Assembly: GCF_005795905.1 (NCBI RefSeq)
Contig: NZ_VAWE01000001.1
Location: forward strand, 8,331,907 to 8,395,906
Direction of reading: 5' to 3'
DNA: 64,000 bases
Origin: Streptomyces marianii
GTDB lineage: Bacteria; Actinomycetota; Actinomycetes; Streptomycetales; Streptomycetaceae
Shown: piece after piece, positions 8,028 to 16,563 of the stretch
Layout: every line of letters begins with the position of its first letter
Numbering within the stretch: position 1 is the first letter of the stretch
Notes under the pieces: model-generated
The model's database searches: none
Seen by the model: only the letters and a program-made list of their open reading frames with translations
What the model was told of the DNA's origin: nothing
Translations under genes and position numbers: made by a program

Positions 8028-9178
8028 GCGAACCCGACCGGCACCTCAGCCTGCTCCAGGGGCAGGCCCGTGAGTGGTGGGCCCAGGTGCGCCCCCACGC
8101 ACTCGACGTGGACCGCGACCCGACACTCCCCACCCGTCTGCTGCACCTCAAGGGGCTCGGACGGCTCGCCACCCTGCAGATACCGCCCGCATACAACCCG
8201 GATCCACTCGTCATCGCCGGCCGGCGCTTTCACTTGATGACGGCCGCGGAGCGTGTCGCGTACTACGAGGAGGCCGCGTGGGGCGATCTCGCCACGGCCC
8301 TCGCGGCACCTGGCGCACCCATGTCCGGGGTCCTGGTGGACGCCCTGGGGGACCGGGAGCAGAAGGACTGGTTCTACGGACGGCTCCTCACCGAGCCGAC
8401 GTGGACCTTCTTCGCGCTGACCGAGCCGGAGCACGGTTCCGACGCGGCTGCCATGGCCACTTCACTCACCCGCGCCGACCGGGACGGGCCCTGGTACCTC
8501 AACGGGACCAAGAAGTACGTGGGGAACGCGGTACGCGGTCGGCTCGGTGTGGTGTTCGCGCGGACGGGCAAGGGGCCCCTCGGCGTCAACGCGGCACTCG
8601 TCGAGGCCGGTCAGCACGGCTTCGAAGCACGCCCGGTTCCCACACTGGGTCTGCGGGGAGCCCAACTCGGCACCCTCACCATGGAGTCGGTGGAGATCGC
8701 CCCCGAGCGGGTTCTCGGCAGACACCTTTCGCCCACCCGGCGGGGCATGGCCGGCTGGCTGCGTACCTTCAATCTGCTGCGACCCGTCGTGGCAAGCATG
8801 GGCGTCGGCCTGGCCAGGGCGGCACACGAGTACGTGCAGAGCCAACGACGCAGCCTGACCCGCGACGAACAGCATCGACTGGACGCCCTGGCCCGTCGCA
8901 TCGAGGGGGTACGCCGATTGACCGGACGGGCCGCAGCAGCTGTCGACGCGGACATCACGGCCGGTCAACTGGCATGCATGGCCAAGCTCCGTGCGGCCCG
9001 GCTCGCCGAGGACGCGACCGTGGCGGCCCTCGCGTTCTTCGGCCCCGGTGCCCGGCTGGACCACCCATTCCTTGAGAAGCTGGCGCGCGACGCACGCGGC
9101 ATCGAGTACATGGAGGGCACCGAGAACATCCAGCGCATGAGCGTGTTCAAGGACCTCTCCCGAGGCGGCCATGGCTGA
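8024..9178 (+). CDS. Acyl-CoA/acyl-carrier dehydrogenase
   Basis: Flavin-dependent dehydrogenase of 384 residues that would introduce an alpha,beta double bond into a thioester-bound chain. FAD and substrate-binding motifs are seen in FFALTEPEHGSDAAAM and YLNGTKKYVGNA, and the C-terminus carries the EYMEGTENIQRM signature of the family. The GTG at 8024 overlaps the stop of the small partner subunit. In type II NRPS-like systems such enzymes act on carrier-bound acyl or aminoacyl groups; here the ACP-bound amino acid or its extension product is the likely substrate (inference). The MATE gene starts within its last codons. Confidence 0.9.
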   Translation: MSEPDRHLSLLQGQAREWWAQVRPHALDVDRDPTLPTRLLHLKGLGRLATLQIPPAYNPDPLVIAGRRFHLMTAAERVAYYEEAAWGDLATALAAPGAPMSGVLVDALGDREQKDWFYGRLLTEPTWTFFALTEPEHGSDAAAMATSLTRADRDGPWYLNGTKKYVGNAVRGRLGVVFARTGKGPLGVNAALVEAGQHGFEARPVPTLGLRGAQLGTLTMESVEIAPERVLGRHLSPTRRGMAGWLRTFNLLRPVVASMGVGLARAAHEYVQSQRRSLTRDEQHRLDALARRIEGVRRLTGRAAAAVDADITAGQLACMAKLRAARLAEDATVAALAFFGPGARLDHPFLEKLARDARGIEYMEGTENIQRMSVFKDLSRGGHG

Positions 9179-10598
9179 CGAACCGACAAGCCCCCTGGCA
9201 AGGAACACCGAAGGCCCCCCTATGGACCGGCTCGTGGACACGTCCGCCCCCCGGCCCCCCGCCAAAGCGGAATCGGCCCGGCAGTCGCTGCAGATCGGCC
9301 GCCTCGCCGTCCCCATGATCTTGGGGGAGATCGTCGGCTACCTGACCATGCTGACCCTGGTGGCGATGATCGGACACATGGGCGGCAACGCGCTGTACGT
9401 GCGCTCACTCTTCCTGCCCCTCGGCATGGTGTTCAGTGCCATCAACGCCGCCCTCGCAGTCAGTACCCAGGTCGCTTGCGCGATGAGCAAGGGCAGGGAC
9501 GCCCCCGAGGAAGCCTTCCCGCTCACCGTGAGCATGGCGAAGGTTTGGATGGTGGTCGGAACCTCACTGACCCTGCTGCTCTCCCTCGGCGCACCCGCTT
9601 TCGCCTCGTTCTTCCACGTGCCGGACTCCGCACAACACGAGTTCATCTGGTTCCTGAGGTGGATGTCCGTGGTCAGCCTGCTGGGCTTCGGACCCGCCCT
9701 CTGCGCGTCTGCCCTGCGCGGCTTTGGATTCGCCAGGCAAGGCCTCGTACTCACGCTGGTGAGCTCTGTCGTCGAGATAGCGCTCGTGGCCTGGCTCGGC
9801 TTCGGCACCGGCCTCGGAATGAACAGCCTGCCGATCGCCGCCGCCGTCTGCGCCGTGGCCGGCACGGCCGCGGGCCTGTGGCTGCTGCGCCGTGCGGGAC
9901 TGTGGTGGCGCGGGCAGCGTGCCCCATGGCAGCCCGCGACGCTCGGCCACATCAGGTCCGTCGGCCTGCCTGTGGGCGCCACTCTCGGTATCATCTCCCT
10001 CTACAGCCTGGCCCTGGTCTGGGTGCTCGGCCCCTTCGGCGAGGCGACGGTGGCAGGCTTCTCCACCGCCTCTTCGGTGCAGAGCCTGATCATCATGCCC
10101 GCGCTCGTGATCGGTTCGGCCACGGCGATCGTCATCAACCAGCAGCGGGGCGCCGGTGACCATGGGAGCGTGGCGCCGACCTACCGCAGCGGTGTCCTGC
10201 TGTCCTTCGCCGTCTTCGCAGTCATCGCCCTGGTGACCTTCTTCAGCGGGGACCTGATCGCCCAGATGATGACCGGTGACGACGAAGCGGCCGCGGCGGC
10301 CGCCCGGTACCTGGGCATTGTGAGCCTCACCTATGTGGTCGAGGGGCCCGTCCTGGTCGCCCTGACGCTGCTCGAGCACATCGGAGGCGGCGGCCGCGCC
10401 GTGGTCCTGAACATCGTCTACTTCGGCGGGAACATCGCGGTCGGCCGCTGGGCGGTCGCCGCGGCCGACAGCCCCGACGGCCTCTACTGGACCGTGGCCG
10501 TCTCCAATCTGGTCAGCGCGGTGGCCCTCGTCGCGGCGGCCATCTATGTACGCAAGCTCGTCGCCGAGGCCAAGAGATCCGAGGCGGGGGCATGCTAG
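9171..10598 (+). CDS. MATE-family multidrug/metabolite exporter
   Basis: An integral membrane antiporter of 475 residues with about 12 hydrophobic segments in two halves, as in MATE transporters. The first helix region IGRLAVPMILGEIVGYL and its counterpart in the second half, IRSVGLPVGATLGIISLYS, show the usual internal duplication. The roughly 40-residue N-terminal tail is hydrophilic. It overlaps the dehydrogenase before it by 8 nt and the PPTase after it by 7 nt, so it belongs to the cluster. It probably exports the product and may give self-resistance. No other transporter is visible in this part of the cluster. Confidence 0.9.
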   Translation: MADEPTSPLARNTEGPPMDRLVDTSAPRPPAKAESARQSLQIGRLAVPMILGEIVGYLTMLTLVAMIGHMGGNALYVRSLFLPLGMVFSAINAALAVSTQVACAMSKGRDAPEEAFPLTVSMAKVWMVVGTSLTLLLSLGAPAFASFFHVPDSAQHEFIWFLRWMSVVSLLGFGPALCASALRGFGFARQGLVLTLVSSVVEIALVAWLGFGTGLGMNSLPIAAAVCAVAGTAAGLWLLRRAGLWWRGQRAPWQPATLGHIRSVGLPVGATLGIISLYSLALVWVLGPFGEATVAGFSTASSVQSLIIMPALVIGSATAIVINQQRGAGDHGSVAPTYRSGVLLSFAVFAVIALVTFFSGDLIAQMMTGDDEAAAAAARYLGIVSLTYVVEGPVLVALTLLEHIGGGGRAVVLNIVYFGGNIAVGRWAVAAADSPDGLYWTVAVSNLVSAVALVAAAIYVRKLVAEAKRSEAGAC

Positions 10599-11344
10599 AG
10601 ATCCGAGGCGAACGCATGCCGGAGAATCACGGGCGCACGCCGAGGTCGGACAGGGTCGGCGTTTGGCAGATCGACCTCGACGACGTCATGCAGCGGTCCG
10701 CCGCCCCGATCCGCGCGGCCCTCAGCCCCGAGGAGCGGCTCCGCTCCGCCCTCATGCCGGACCCCGTGTTGCGCAGCCGGTTCGAGGCCGCGCGCGGTGC
10801 GGCCCGCCACATTCTCGGCCAGTGCCTGGGCAGGCCGCCCGCACGGCTCACCTGGCACACCGGGCGCTGGGGCAAGCCGCGGATCGCAGGTCACGAGGAC
10901 ACCATGCGTTTCAATCTGTCCCACTCCGGCGGGCACGCCCTACTGGCTGTGACCGGACCGCGGGACATCGGGGTGGACCTGGAGCGCTCACAGCCCAGTC
11001 GGGACGTCGTCGCGCTGAGCCACCGCTACTTCCCGGCCGAGGAGAGCGCACTGGTGGCGGAGACCGCCGAAGACCGTCGACCCGGCGTGTTCCTGACCTT
11101 GTGGACGAGAAAGGAAGCGTGCACGAAGGCAGCGGGGACGAGCATGCTGGGACACGGCCTGCGCCTGGTCGTCACAGCGGCCCCCGTCGCCGAAGGCGCC
11201 GTCCTCGCACACGATCCGACGCAGCGGCTGCCCGGCCGGTGGCTGGTCCACGACATCTCCGCACCGGCCGGCCACGGTGCGGCGGTCGCCCTCGAAGGTG
11301 ACGCGCCCGCGCACCTGACGATCCGACAGTGGGAGCCGCAGTGA
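10592..11344 (+). CDS. 4'-phosphopantetheinyl transferase, Sfp type
   Basis: Transfers phosphopantetheine from CoA to the Ser of carrier proteins. At 250 residues it is of the Sfp/Gsp size. Diagnostic motifs are FNLSHSGGHALLAV, the magnesium-binding IGVDLERS and WTRKEACTKA. It starts inside the MATE gene at ATG 10592; an in-frame ATG at 10616 would give a slightly shorter protein that still has every motif. Its end overlaps the GTG of the condensation gene. The in-cluster PPTase suits the two carrier proteins at 2093 and 6194, which are of different types; Sfp-class enzymes are known for broad specificity. Confidence 0.93.
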   Translation: MLEIRGERMPENHGRTPRSDRVGVWQIDLDDVMQRSAAPIRAALSPEERLRSALMPDPVLRSRFEAARGAARHILGQCLGRPPARLTWHTGRWGKPRIAGHEDTMRFNLSHSGGHALLAVTGPRDIGVDLERSQPSRDVVALSHRYFPAEESALVAETAEDRRPGVFLTLWTRKEACTKAAGTSMLGHGLRLVVTAAPVAEGAVLAHDPTQRLPGRWLVHDISAPAGHGAAVALEGDAPAHLTIRQWEPQ

Positions 11345-13311
11345 ACGACACCCGATGGGCCCCCATGCTCTGGGGCCAGGAGCACTACTGGTTCCTGTAC
11401 TTCGATGTGCCGGCCTACGGAGCCGACCGGGACTGTGTGAAGATCACCCGCACCTGGCGTCTCGACAAGGACCTTGCCGACGACACCGTCCTCGCGGCCC
11501 TCAGCGCTCTGGTGCGCCAGTACGAGTCGCTGCGGACCAACTTCCTCCAGGACGAGAGCGGCAGGCCGGTCCAGGCGGTGCGGCCGCCGTGGGAGGTCGC
11601 CTTCGAGGCGTACGCCGAGGGCGACGCGTCGGACATTCCCGCGGTCACCGAGCGTCTCGCCGCCCGCGCCTTCGATCCGGCGCAGGACAGGCCCGTCCGG
11701 TTCGCCCTGATCAGAGAACCCGGCAAAGGCGCGTGGGTGGTGGTGACGGCCATTCACAGCGCTGTCGACGGACAGAGTTGGACGGTCCTGGAACGCGCCT
11801 TCCTCGCCCTGCTGGACGACGAGCGTGACGCCCCGCCGTTCCTTCCCGCACGAGAGCCTCGGGAGCAGGCCGAGTTGGACCACTCAGCCGAGAAGGCCCG
11901 CTACCGCGAGCGTGTGCGCGCCTACTGGCGCGACCGCTACCTGACGATCCCGCAGGGCATGTTCCCCGACTACCGACCCGCGCCTGTGGGGCACTTCAAC
12001 GGCTACACCCCACCGAGTCCCTACGAGCGGGTAGCCTTGAGGTCCCGCGCGCTGTCGTTCGCCGCCGAACGGGTCGCCGCTCAACGCAAAGTGCCTCCGG
12101 GCGTCGTGTACCTCGCAGCCTTCGGCGCCGCCCTGTCGTCCCTGTCCGGAAATGAGCGCTGCGTCGTGTCCATGGACACGGCCAACAGGGCCGACCCATT
12201 GCTGTCCGCCGCCGTAGGCTGCTTCTTCCAGCCCGCTCTCGTCGTCTTCGACGTCACGGCGAAGGATACGTCGGAGGCGCTGCTGTCCAAGGTCTTCCGC
12301 GCTGTCGTGGCGGCCCAGCGGTATGCCCGCTACTCCAGTCTCGAGATGACCGAGGAACGCGCCCGCGCCGGACATGCCCGCGGGATGAACCTGCGGATCG
12401 GCGTCACATACAACTACTTTGTCCAGGCGCAACCGGAGCACGACGCCGCACCGTCCGGCCCGCCCGACGGCGCTGGGGCCACCGACGACTTCGTCATCGA
12501 CAAGGCGCCCATCGACTGGCAGGACAACAGCGCCGACCTGTATCTCGCGGTGGAAACCGGAAAGGACGGGGTGGTCCTGTCAATGCACGGCCACACCTCC
12601 GTGACCAACGCGGACCGCATCGCCCGCACCTTGCGCGCCATGGGCGCGCTGATCGTCGGCTGGGCCGACAGCACCCTGCCGCTGGACGCGGCGATGCGCA
12701 GCGTGCAGGACCAACTCGGCTTTCCCCGGCGTGAATTCGGCCCGCACTGGGTCCTGGTGGACCACACATGGGTGGACACCGGGGAATGCGCAGCACGCCT
12801 TGCCGAACTCGGCGGGGTGACGGCAGCCGGGGTTTTCCCCGACGAGACCCCGGACGGCGGAACCCGACTCGTAGCGTACGCGGTGGGGCCCACCACACCC
12901 GACGAACTGCGCGAACACATGGCAGCCGTCCAAGTCGACCAGCCCTCCCTGGTCCTGCCCCATTGGTACGTGGTGTGTGCGGAGGCGCCGGACACGCCGA
13001 GCTTCGAGGGCTGGGCCGAAGCCGCGGTGGTGGCCGAGGGCGACGGACTTCCGCACCACCCGGTGCCGCCCCGCACCCCGCAGGAGCGGGCACTGGCCGC
13101 CGCCATCCGCGACCACTGCCCCGGTCACCCGTCCGACATGGCGACCCCCTACCTGCCGGCAGGCGGCAGGACGGCGCTCGCGCCCCGAGTGACCGACCAT
13201 CTCCATGCGGCCGGCTTCACCGGGATCGTCCCGGCCGATCTGCTGGGTCCCCTCCCTCTCAGGGCGGTCGCCGCGAAGCTCACCCCCACCGGCACTGCCA
13301 GGAAGCAATGA
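11341..13311 (+). CDS. Free-standing NRPS condensation protein with degenerate A-sub and carrier tail
   Basis: A 656-residue protein. Residues 1 to about 450 form a condensation domain: the HHxxxDG active site reads IHSAVDG (residues 138-144), which keeps the second, catalytic His and the Asp-Gly. The remaining ~200 residues look like leftovers of an NRPS module. First comes a piece like the C-terminal adenylation subdomain (TPDELREHMAA, then LVLPHWYVV). Then comes a carrier-like helix bundle in which GGDSL reads GGRTA (residues 608-612), so it cannot be phosphopantetheinylated. GTG 11341 overlaps the PPTase stop. It probably makes an amide between substrates held on separate carriers. Confidence 0.82.
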   Translation: MNDTRWAPMLWGQEHYWFLYFDVPAYGADRDCVKITRTWRLDKDLADDTVLAALSALVRQYESLRTNFLQDESGRPVQAVRPPWEVAFEAYAEGDASDIPAVTERLAARAFDPAQDRPVRFALIREPGKGAWVVVTAIHSAVDGQSWTVLERAFLALLDDERDAPPFLPAREPREQAELDHSAEKARYRERVRAYWRDRYLTIPQGMFPDYRPAPVGHFNGYTPPSPYERVALRSRALSFAAERVAAQRKVPPGVVYLAAFGAALSSLSGNERCVVSMDTANRADPLLSAAVGCFFQPALVVFDVTAKDTSEALLSKVFRAVVAAQRYARYSSLEMTEERARAGHARGMNLRIGVTYNYFVQAQPEHDAAPSGPPDGAGATDDFVIDKAPIDWQDNSADLYLAVETGKDGVVLSMHGHTSVTNADRIARTLRAMGALIVGWADSTLPLDAAMRSVQDQLGFPRREFGPHWVLVDHTWVDTGECAARLAELGGVTAAGVFPDETPDGGTRLVAYAVGPTTPDELREHMAAVQVDQPSLVLPHWYVVCAEAPDTPSFEGWAEAAVVAEGDGLPHHPVPPRTPQERALAAAIRDHCPGHPSDMATPYLPAGGRTALAPRVTDHLHAAGFTGIVPADLLGPLPLRAVAAKLTPTGTARKQ

Positions 13312-14546
13312 TGGACAGCACTGAAGTGAACACCGTCCAGGACACGCCCGCCGACCCCGGCACCACACCCCCCGGCCTCCCTCTGACCCGAATCTGCCCC
13401 TACCACCCTCCCCGGGAATACGAAGACCTGCGTGCGGGCGGTCCGGTGAGAAGGATCCGACTCTACGACGGGCGGGAGATCTGGGCGGTCACCGGCCACG
13501 CTGCGACCCGCTCCCTGCTGGCGGACGAAAGGCTCACGGTAGACCGGGACAAGGCCGAATTTCCCAAGCTCGCCCGGCTCCTGGTCCTGGGACGCCCGGA
13601 CCGCCACCCCGCGATGCGGGCCCTCCTGCGCTCCGACCCGCCACTGCACACCGAGCAGCGGCGTGCCCTGCAGCCCGGCCTCGCCCTCAAACGGATGCAG
13701 GGCTGGCGGCCCGCGATCGAGGCGGACGCCCAGGCACGGCTGGACTCACTGACCACTGCGTGGCAGGGCGAGCCCGTCGAGTTGATGAGCACCTACATCC
13801 GGCCCCTGGTCACGACGAGCATGCACGAGATGCTCGGCATCCCGGACGAGGACCGCGCGCACTTCCACGATCTGCTGCATCGGAACTTCGACCCGGTGCC
13901 CGGCCTCGTGGACTATCTGACATCACTCTGTGCGGCCAAGCAGCGCCTCCTCACCGACGGCGAGGAGGGCAGCGGGCTCCTCGACGACCTGGCCGGGCAG
14001 GTGAGAGAGGGAAAGCTGACGGCCGAGCAGTTCGCGCACTACGGCACCGTACTGATCGTCGCCGGTCAAGACGTCACCGTCGCCACCATAGGTGTCGCCG
14101 TCCTGACCCTGCTCGAGCACCGGGACGAACTCGCCCGCCTGCGCCGCGACGCGGCACTCTGGCCGAACGCGGTCGAGGAACTGCTGAGATTCCTGTCCCT
14201 CACCGGTGGGCTGGTCCGCGTCGCCACCGCGGACATCGAAACGTACGGCGTGGTCATCCGGGCCGGAGACGGCGTAGTCCTCCTCAACCCGGCAGCCAAC
14301 CGTGATCCGCATGTCTTCACCCGGCCCCACGAACTCGACCTGCGTCGCAACCCGCGCAACCATCTCTCCTTCGGTTTCGGCGCCCACCAGTGCATCGGTC
14401 AGAACCTCGCACGCCTCGACATCGAGATTGCGCTGAGAAGGTTGTTCGACAGCCTTCCGACGCTGCGGCTCGCCGTCCCGTTGGACGACGTACCTGTGCG
14501 CCAGGGCCTGGTCTTCAGTATCAACGCGTTGCCCGTCCGGTGGTGA
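13308..14546 (+). CDS. Cytochrome P450
   Basis: A heme monooxygenase of 412 residues. The I-helix oxygen-activation motif is in VAGQDVTVAT, the ExxR motif in EELLRF, and the heme-ligand Cys in FGFGAHQCIGQNLAR. The start is the ATG at 13308, overlapping the stop of the condensation gene (ATGATG); a second ATG follows at once. A ferredoxin gene overlaps its stop codon (GTGA), so the redox partner is co-encoded, but no ferredoxin reductase is seen in the cluster. As a bacterial class I P450 it would hydroxylate or otherwise oxidise the product or a carrier-bound intermediate; the target is not readable from sequence. Confidence 0.95.
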   Translation: MMDSTEVNTVQDTPADPGTTPPGLPLTRICPYHPPREYEDLRAGGPVRRIRLYDGREIWAVTGHAATRSLLADERLTVDRDKAEFPKLARLLVLGRPDRHPAMRALLRSDPPLHTEQRRALQPGLALKRMQGWRPAIEADAQARLDSLTTAWQGEPVELMSTYIRPLVTTSMHEMLGIPDEDRAHFHDLLHRNFDPVPGLVDYLTSLCAAKQRLLTDGEEGSGLLDDLAGQVREGKLTAEQFAHYGTVLIVAGQDVTVATIGVAVLTLLEHRDELARLRRDAALWPNAVEELLRFLSLTGGLVRVATADIETYGVVIRAGDGVVLLNPAANRDPHVFTRPHELDLRRNPRNHLSFGFGAHQCIGQNLARLDIEIALRRLFDSLPTLRLAVPLDDVPVRQGLVFSINALPVRW

Positions 14547-14749
14547 GCGCAACCGGGCCGGTCAAGGTGAACCGGGAACGCTGCGTCGGCGCGGGAAACT
14601 GCGTGCGCGTCGCGCCGGAGCTCTTCGACCAGGACGACGACGGCGTGGTCCGCCTCGTACCCGGCGAAGACGCGAGGGGCTACGCACCGGAAGCCGTCGA
14701 GGCTGCCGACCTCTGTCCCGCGGCAGCCATCGAATATCTGGGGGAGTGA
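14543..14749 (+). CDS. Ferredoxin, [3Fe-4S] type
   Basis: A 68-residue electron carrier for the P450 just upstream. Cysteines are arranged as CVGAGNC (C-x5-C) and, near the end, DLCPAAAI. The missing middle Cys of the usual C-x2-C-x2-C is typical of the [3Fe-4S] ferredoxins that serve Streptomyces P450s. The GTG at 14543 overlaps the P450 stop, giving a tight translational pair. The ammonia-lyase gene follows after 4 nt. Confidence is high, both for family and role. Confidence 0.93.
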   Translation: MSATGPVKVNRERCVGAGNCVRVAPELFDQDDDGVVRLVPGEDARGYAPEAVEAADLCPAAAIEYLGE

Positions 14750-14753
14750 TCAA

Positions 14754-16322
14754 GTGACAGCAGTGACCACGGCCGCAGCTGCGCGGACGGTCTGGGTGGG
14801 GGCCGGACCGTTGGACGCCGACGACGTCGTCTCCGTCGCCCGCGAGGGCACCCGCATCGCCCTCGCGCCCGAAGCCGCCAAGGAGATCAGGCGCGGCCGC
14901 GAAGTGGTCGAACTTCTCGCCGGCGACTCCTCGCCGCACTACGGTGTCTCGACCGGATTCGGAGCCCTGGCCGGCCGGCGCATCCCGCCCAGCGCCCGCG
15001 CACGCCTGCAGCGTAACCTGGTCCGCTCGCATGCTGCGGGAACGGGTCCCGAGGTGGAACGCGAAGTGATCCGTGCCCTGATGCTGCTACGCCTCTCCAC
15101 CCTGGTCACCGGGCGCACGGGAGTGCGCGTGCGGACTGCCCGTGCCTACGCCGACATGCTCAACGCCGGCATCACCCCCGTCGTCCACGAATACGGGTCA
15201 CTGGGCTGCTCCGGAGACCTCGCCCCGCTCGCACACTGCGCCCTCGCAGTGATGGGCGAAGGCACGGCCCGCGACGCGAACGGGACCTTGATGCCTGCGG
15301 CACAGGCACTGGACGCGGCCGGAATCGCCCCGCTCGACCTCGGGGAGAAGGAAGGCCTCAGCCTGATCAACGGCACCGACGGAATGCTCGGCATGCTGAT
15401 CCTCGCCCTCAACGACCTACGGCTCCTGCTGCGCACCGCCGACATCGCAGCCGCGATGAGTGTCGAGGCTCTGCTCGGCACGGACGCCGCCTTCGCGGAC
15501 GATCTGCAGACGTTGCGCCCTCACCCGGGCCAGTCCAGCAGCGCGGGCAACTTGCGTGTCCTGCTGACCGGTTCACAGGTACTTGCAGAACACCAGCGCG
15601 CTGACTGCGGTTGCGTGCAGGACGCCTATTCGCTGCGCTGCACCCCTCAGGTGCACGGCGCGGCCCGCGACACACTGGGTCACGCCGAACGCGTAGCCTC
15701 CAGGGAACTGGCGAGCGCCGTCGACAACCCTGTGGTGACCGCCGACGGGCGCCTGGCGAGCAACGGCAACTTCCACGGCGCACCCATCTCCTGCGTCCTG
15801 GACTTCCTGGCCATCTCCGTCGCCGATGTCGCCTCGATCGCCGAACGCCGTACCGACCGCGTCCTCGACCCGACTCGCAACCACGGGCTGCCGGCCTTCC
15901 TGGCGGCCGACCCCGGTGTCGACTCCGGGCACATGATCGCCCAGTACACGCAGGCGGCCGTCGTCTCCGAACTGAAGCGCCTCGCTACCCCGGCATCGGT
16001 CGATTCCATCCCGTCCAGCGCGATGCAGGAGGACCACGTCTCCATGGGCTGGTCGGCGGCCCGGAAACTCCGGCGCGCCCTTGACGGCCTCGCCCGGGTG
16101 CTGGCGGTGGAGCTGTACACGTCCGCGCGCGCCCTGGACCTGCGCGCTCCCCTCAACCCCGCACCCGCCACCGGGGCGGTGCGTGACGGCCTGCGAAGGA
16201 CGGTGCCCGGCCCGGGCCCGGACAGATTCCTCGCTCCGGAGATCGAGGCGACCTTGCGGTATGTCGTCTCCGGCCGGGCCATGGCGGAGGCGGAGGCGGA
16301 GACAGGACGAACGCTGGCTTGA
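14754..16322 (+). CDS. Histidine ammonia-lyase (MIO aromatic amino acid lyase)
   Basis: Eliminates ammonia from an aromatic amino acid; for histidine the product is trans-urocanate. 522 residues, family length. The MIO electrophile precursor is in GSLGCSGDLAPLAH; Cys-Ser-Gly replaces the more common Ala-Ser-Gly, as I recall for streptomycete HutH. The catalytic Tyr region is HYGVSTGFG. The selectivity region LVRSHAAGTG has Ser-His as in HutH rather than the Phe/Leu or His/Leu of PAL and TAL. YSLRCTPQVHGA and AMQEDHVSMG also match HutH. The 4-nt gap to the ferredoxin gene places it in the operon, and no other hut genes are near, so it may supply urocanate as a building block (inference). Confidence 0.88.
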   Translation: MTAVTTAAAARTVWVGAGPLDADDVVSVAREGTRIALAPEAAKEIRRGREVVELLAGDSSPHYGVSTGFGALAGRRIPPSARARLQRNLVRSHAAGTGPEVEREVIRALMLLRLSTLVTGRTGVRVRTARAYADMLNAGITPVVHEYGSLGCSGDLAPLAHCALAVMGEGTARDANGTLMPAAQALDAAGIAPLDLGEKEGLSLINGTDGMLGMLILALNDLRLLLRTADIAAAMSVEALLGTDAAFADDLQTLRPHPGQSSSAGNLRVLLTGSQVLAEHQRADCGCVQDAYSLRCTPQVHGAARDTLGHAERVASRELASAVDNPVVTADGRLASNGNFHGAPISCVLDFLAISVADVASIAERRTDRVLDPTRNHGLPAFLAADPGVDSGHMIAQYTQAAVVSELKRLATPASVDSIPSSAMQEDHVSMGWSAARKLRRALDGLARVLAVELYTSARALDLRAPLNPAPATGAVRDGLRRTVPGPGPDRFLAPEIEATLRYVVSGRAMAEAEAETGRTLA

Positions 16323-16563
16323 TGTTGCGACGGGGGCGTCCCCGCAGACCCCGGATCGGCGGGACAGCATCCAGCAGCGGCAGGGGGGAGGTCATGACGG
16401 TTCGTGCTTCTGTGGCCGAGGTCGTGGCGAGCCGTACGAGGTAGTCGTGCAGAGTCCGCGCACGGTACTCGGCACTCGGTCACAGCAGCGAGAACTCGGA
16501 GAGTCCACTCGGCGCTTCCGAACAAGTCGGGCGCCAACCACACCGATGGGAGAACGATCAACG
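16323..16563. other. Intergenic gap after the biosynthetic cluster
   Basis: A gap of about 240 bases between the ammonia-lyase and the Endo H gene. No convincing coding region was seen. It must carry the promoter of the Endo H gene, whose ribosome site GGGAGA lies near 16547. No clear terminator hairpin was found by eye. Confidence 0.5.

Noticed and set aside
12768..13307. Upstream extension of the P450 frame
   Set aside because: It overlaps the condensation gene in another frame and shows no P450 homology; the ATG at 13308 fits the overlap pattern of the operon.
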